DNA from: Alphaproteobacteria bacterium
Lineage (GTDB): Bacteria > Pseudomonadota > Alphaproteobacteria > 16-39-46
Direction of reading: 5' to 3'
Length of the DNA: 7,276 bases
Assembly: GCA_947497675.1 (NCBI GenBank)
Contig: CANMHY010000031.1
Span: 1-7,276, forward strand
Positions within the stretch are counted from its first letter, which is position 1. Each line of letters starts with the position of its first letter. Position numbers and translations under genes: made by a program. Below, piece after piece: positions 5,919 through 7,276 of this stretch. A model generated the notes under the pieces. That model did not search any database and was not told the origin of the DNA. It worked only from the letters and a program-made list of their open reading frames with translations.

Positions 5919-6212
5919 ATGGATAATGATCGGTTGTTTACTCCGTTTATCACGGAATCTGTCGAAATTAAAAATCAAAAAGGACTGCATTCGCGTGCAG
6001 CTGCAAAGTTTGTAAAGGTTGCTAACGCATTCAAAGCTGAGACGTTTGTTCAAAAAGAAGATTTAATTGTCTCGGCGCATTCGATTATAGACCTTTTAAT
6101 GTTGACAGCCGGAAAAGGGGCAAAACTTATGCTAAAAAGCTCTGGGACTGAAGCGCAAGAAGTGTTGAAGGCGCTTAAAGATCTTGTTCTTGAAAAATTT
6201 CAAGAAGATTAA
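5919..6212 (+). CDS. ptsH: Phosphocarrier protein HPr
   Basis: HPr relays phosphate from Enzyme I to EIIA proteins in the cytosol. The 97-residue product has KGLHSRAAAKFVKVA with His24, equivalent to the active-site His15. AHSIIDLLML contains Ser55, equivalent to Ser46, the site used by HPr kinase/phosphorylase. The C-terminal LVLEKFQED is alphaproteobacterial in style. ATG 5919 is used. An in-frame TTG at 5910 adds three residues, and TTG 5934 would give a length nearer the usual 85-90. No start has a strong Shine-Dalgarno, so the N-terminus is uncertain by a few residues. It lies 30 bases after the EIIA gene and 28 before the next gene, all rightward, so one operon is likely. The retained Ser46 equivalent suggests control by an HprK encoded elsewhere. 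Enzyme I is also not in this window. Confidence 0.93.
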   Translation: MDNDRLFTPFITESVEIKNQKGLHSRAAAKFVKVANAFKAETFVQKEDLIVSAHSIIDLLMLTAGKGAKLMLKSSGTEAQEVLKALKDLVLEKFQED

Positions 6213-6240
6213 ATTTTGATTTGTATAGATTGGATAAAGG

Positions 6241-7276
6241 ATGACAGTGTATTTATTGAGTCTTTGGGCGAGTGGAGCATGTCTTTGTTCTCTTCTTCTG
6301 ACGAAGTTTATGATTCGGATTAATATTCAAGATATACCAAATAACCGTTCTTCTCATGTGAAAGTTACGCCTAAATCCGGTGGAATTGCCGTTGCTGTTC
6401 CGTGTTTGGGAGCTCTTTTTTTACATGACTTTTTTTATTCTTTTTCTCTCCCTTTTGTAACTCCGATACTTTTTGCTTCTTCCCTTATTGTTCTCATGGG
6501 ATTTTGGGATGATATGAAAGGACTGTCATGGCGTGTACGGCTTGGCTTTCAGGGAGGCGTTGCCCTCTTTATGGTGATGTCAGGAGTCTCTTTTAAAACA
6601 CTTTTTCTTCCCTTTTTTGGAGGTGTTCCTTTAGGGTTCTGGGGTCCATTAATATCATGTCTTGGAATGGTCGCATTCATGAATTTCTATAATTTTATGG
6701 ATGGGTTGAATGGTCTTACGATTGGGTCTACGCTCATTGGGCTTTTCTTTTTTGGTGTTATTGTTCTCTGTTTAAATTTTGAGAATCTAGGGAGTTTAAC
6801 CTTTTTTTGTAGTGTTCTCTTAATTTTAACGCTTCTTCCAGTATTCTTTTTTAATTTTCCCCATGGAAAGATATTTTTAGGAGATGCAGGTAGTCAATTT
6901 TTGGGTCTCGTTCTTCCCTTGCTTGGAATAATCGCAACTTTCGAATTCCCAGAAATCTGTCAAGGAAATGGGTTGGAAGAGAGAGGTGTGTCTCCTTTTT
7001 TAATGCCGCTTCTTTTTTTTAATTTTATTTTTGACGGTCTGTTGACATTAATTTTACGTGCAATGCGCGGTCGAAAGATTTGGGAGGCTGATCGAAACCA
7101 TCTTTTTCATATGCTCTTTGATAAAAAAATATCTGCTCGAAATATTTCTTATATTCATTTTGTTTTTTTTACGATTCAAGGCCTTGTAGCTCTGTATTTT
7201 ACATTTTATGTGACTCCTAGATTCTTTATCTTTGGTGTAGGGGCTGTTTTTATTTTATATTTATTATATGCTTATT
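6241..7276 (+). CDS. WecA/MraY-family polyprenyl-phosphate sugar-1-phosphate transferase (3' end outside the window)
   Basis: The frame is open for 345 codons to the right edge. It encodes a very hydrophobic protein with about ten membrane segments. Family motifs appear in order: DIPNNRSSHVKVTPKSGGIA (residues 31-50), Asp90-Asp91 in GFWDDMKGLSWRVRL, NFYNFMDGLNGLT (148-160), FPHGKIFLGDAGSQFLG (206-222) and EADRNHLFHML (282-292). The adjacent aspartates, MDGLNG and GDAGS are active-site landmarks of this superfamily, which moves a sugar-1-phosphate from a UDP-sugar to undecaprenyl phosphate in the inner membrane. The early motif is WecA/TagO-like and there are no MraY-specific features, so an O-antigen or capsule initiating role is more likely than peptidoglycan. 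ATG 6241 has AAGG touching it. GTG 6247 has AGGA five bases upstream and may be the true start. The right edge is near the usual length, so little is missing. Confidence 0.9.
   Translation, partial: MTVYLLSLWASGACLCSLLLTKFMIRINIQDIPNNRSSHVKVTPKSGGIAVAVPCLGALFLHDFFYSFSLPFVTPILFASSLIVLMGFWDDMKGLSWRVRLGFQGGVALFMVMSGVSFKTLFLPFFGGVPLGFWGPLISCLGMVAFMNFYNFMDGLNGLTIGSTLIGLFFFGVIVLCLNFENLGSLTFFCSVLLILTLLPVFFFNFPHGKIFLGDAGSQFLGLVLPLLGIIATFEFPEICQGNGLEERGVSPFLMPLLFFNFIFDGLLTLILRAMRGRKIWEADRNHLFHMLFDKKISARNISYIHFVFFTIQGLVALYFTFYVTPRFFIFGVGAVFILYLLYAY

Overview
The window looks like a low-to-moderate GC, host-associated alphaproteobacterium, possibly of the Holosporales. This is inferred from protein character only. 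The ManX-type EIIA and HPr pair, the AccB biotin region and the AccC C-terminus all read as alphaproteobacterial. No rRNA, tRNA or CRISPR array is visible.

Layout. (1) Positions 1-114 encode the last 37 codons of an IS4-like DDE transposase, which enters from the left edge. The end of that insertion sequence runs directly into hemB. (2) hemB (104-859) is recognisable from about position 128 onward but lacks the first ~88 residues of the family, so it looks truncated by the insertion. It is a zinc-type, E. coli-like porphobilinogen synthase. (3) accB (950-1450) and accC (1501-2856) form a two-gene operon for the biotin carrier and biotin carboxylase of acetyl-CoA carboxylase. A promoter lies upstream and a small hairpin with a T run lies between the genes. 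(4) Positions 2857-3264 hold a hairpin and, on the minus strand, a promoter with a perfect -10 box that drives a 38-codon membrane peptide. The -1 frame carries a plausible hydrophilic extension of that peptide. (5) On the minus strand, 3265-5172 encodes a 635-residue secreted protein with DUF3857 and transglutaminase-like domains and an intact Cys-His-Asp triad. (6) The 5173-5486 gap holds a leftward promoter candidate, a weak basic ORF and an AT-rich inverted repeat. (7) A tight rightward cluster follows: a ManX-type EIIA (5487-5888), HPr (5919-6212) and the start of a WecA/MraY-family polyprenyl-phosphate sugar-1-phosphate transferase (6241 to the right edge, still open).

How the genes fit together. 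accBC supplies malonyl-CoA for fatty acid synthesis. The EIIA/HPr pair lacks a sugar permease in view and is more likely a regulatory phosphorelay than a sugar importer. It may be cotranscribed with an envelope-polysaccharide initiating enzyme. I found no clear new multi-gene system. The observations most worth checking are the IS-hemB junction, the small minus-strand membrane gene with its out-of-frame tail, and the inverted repeats upstream of the EIIA gene.
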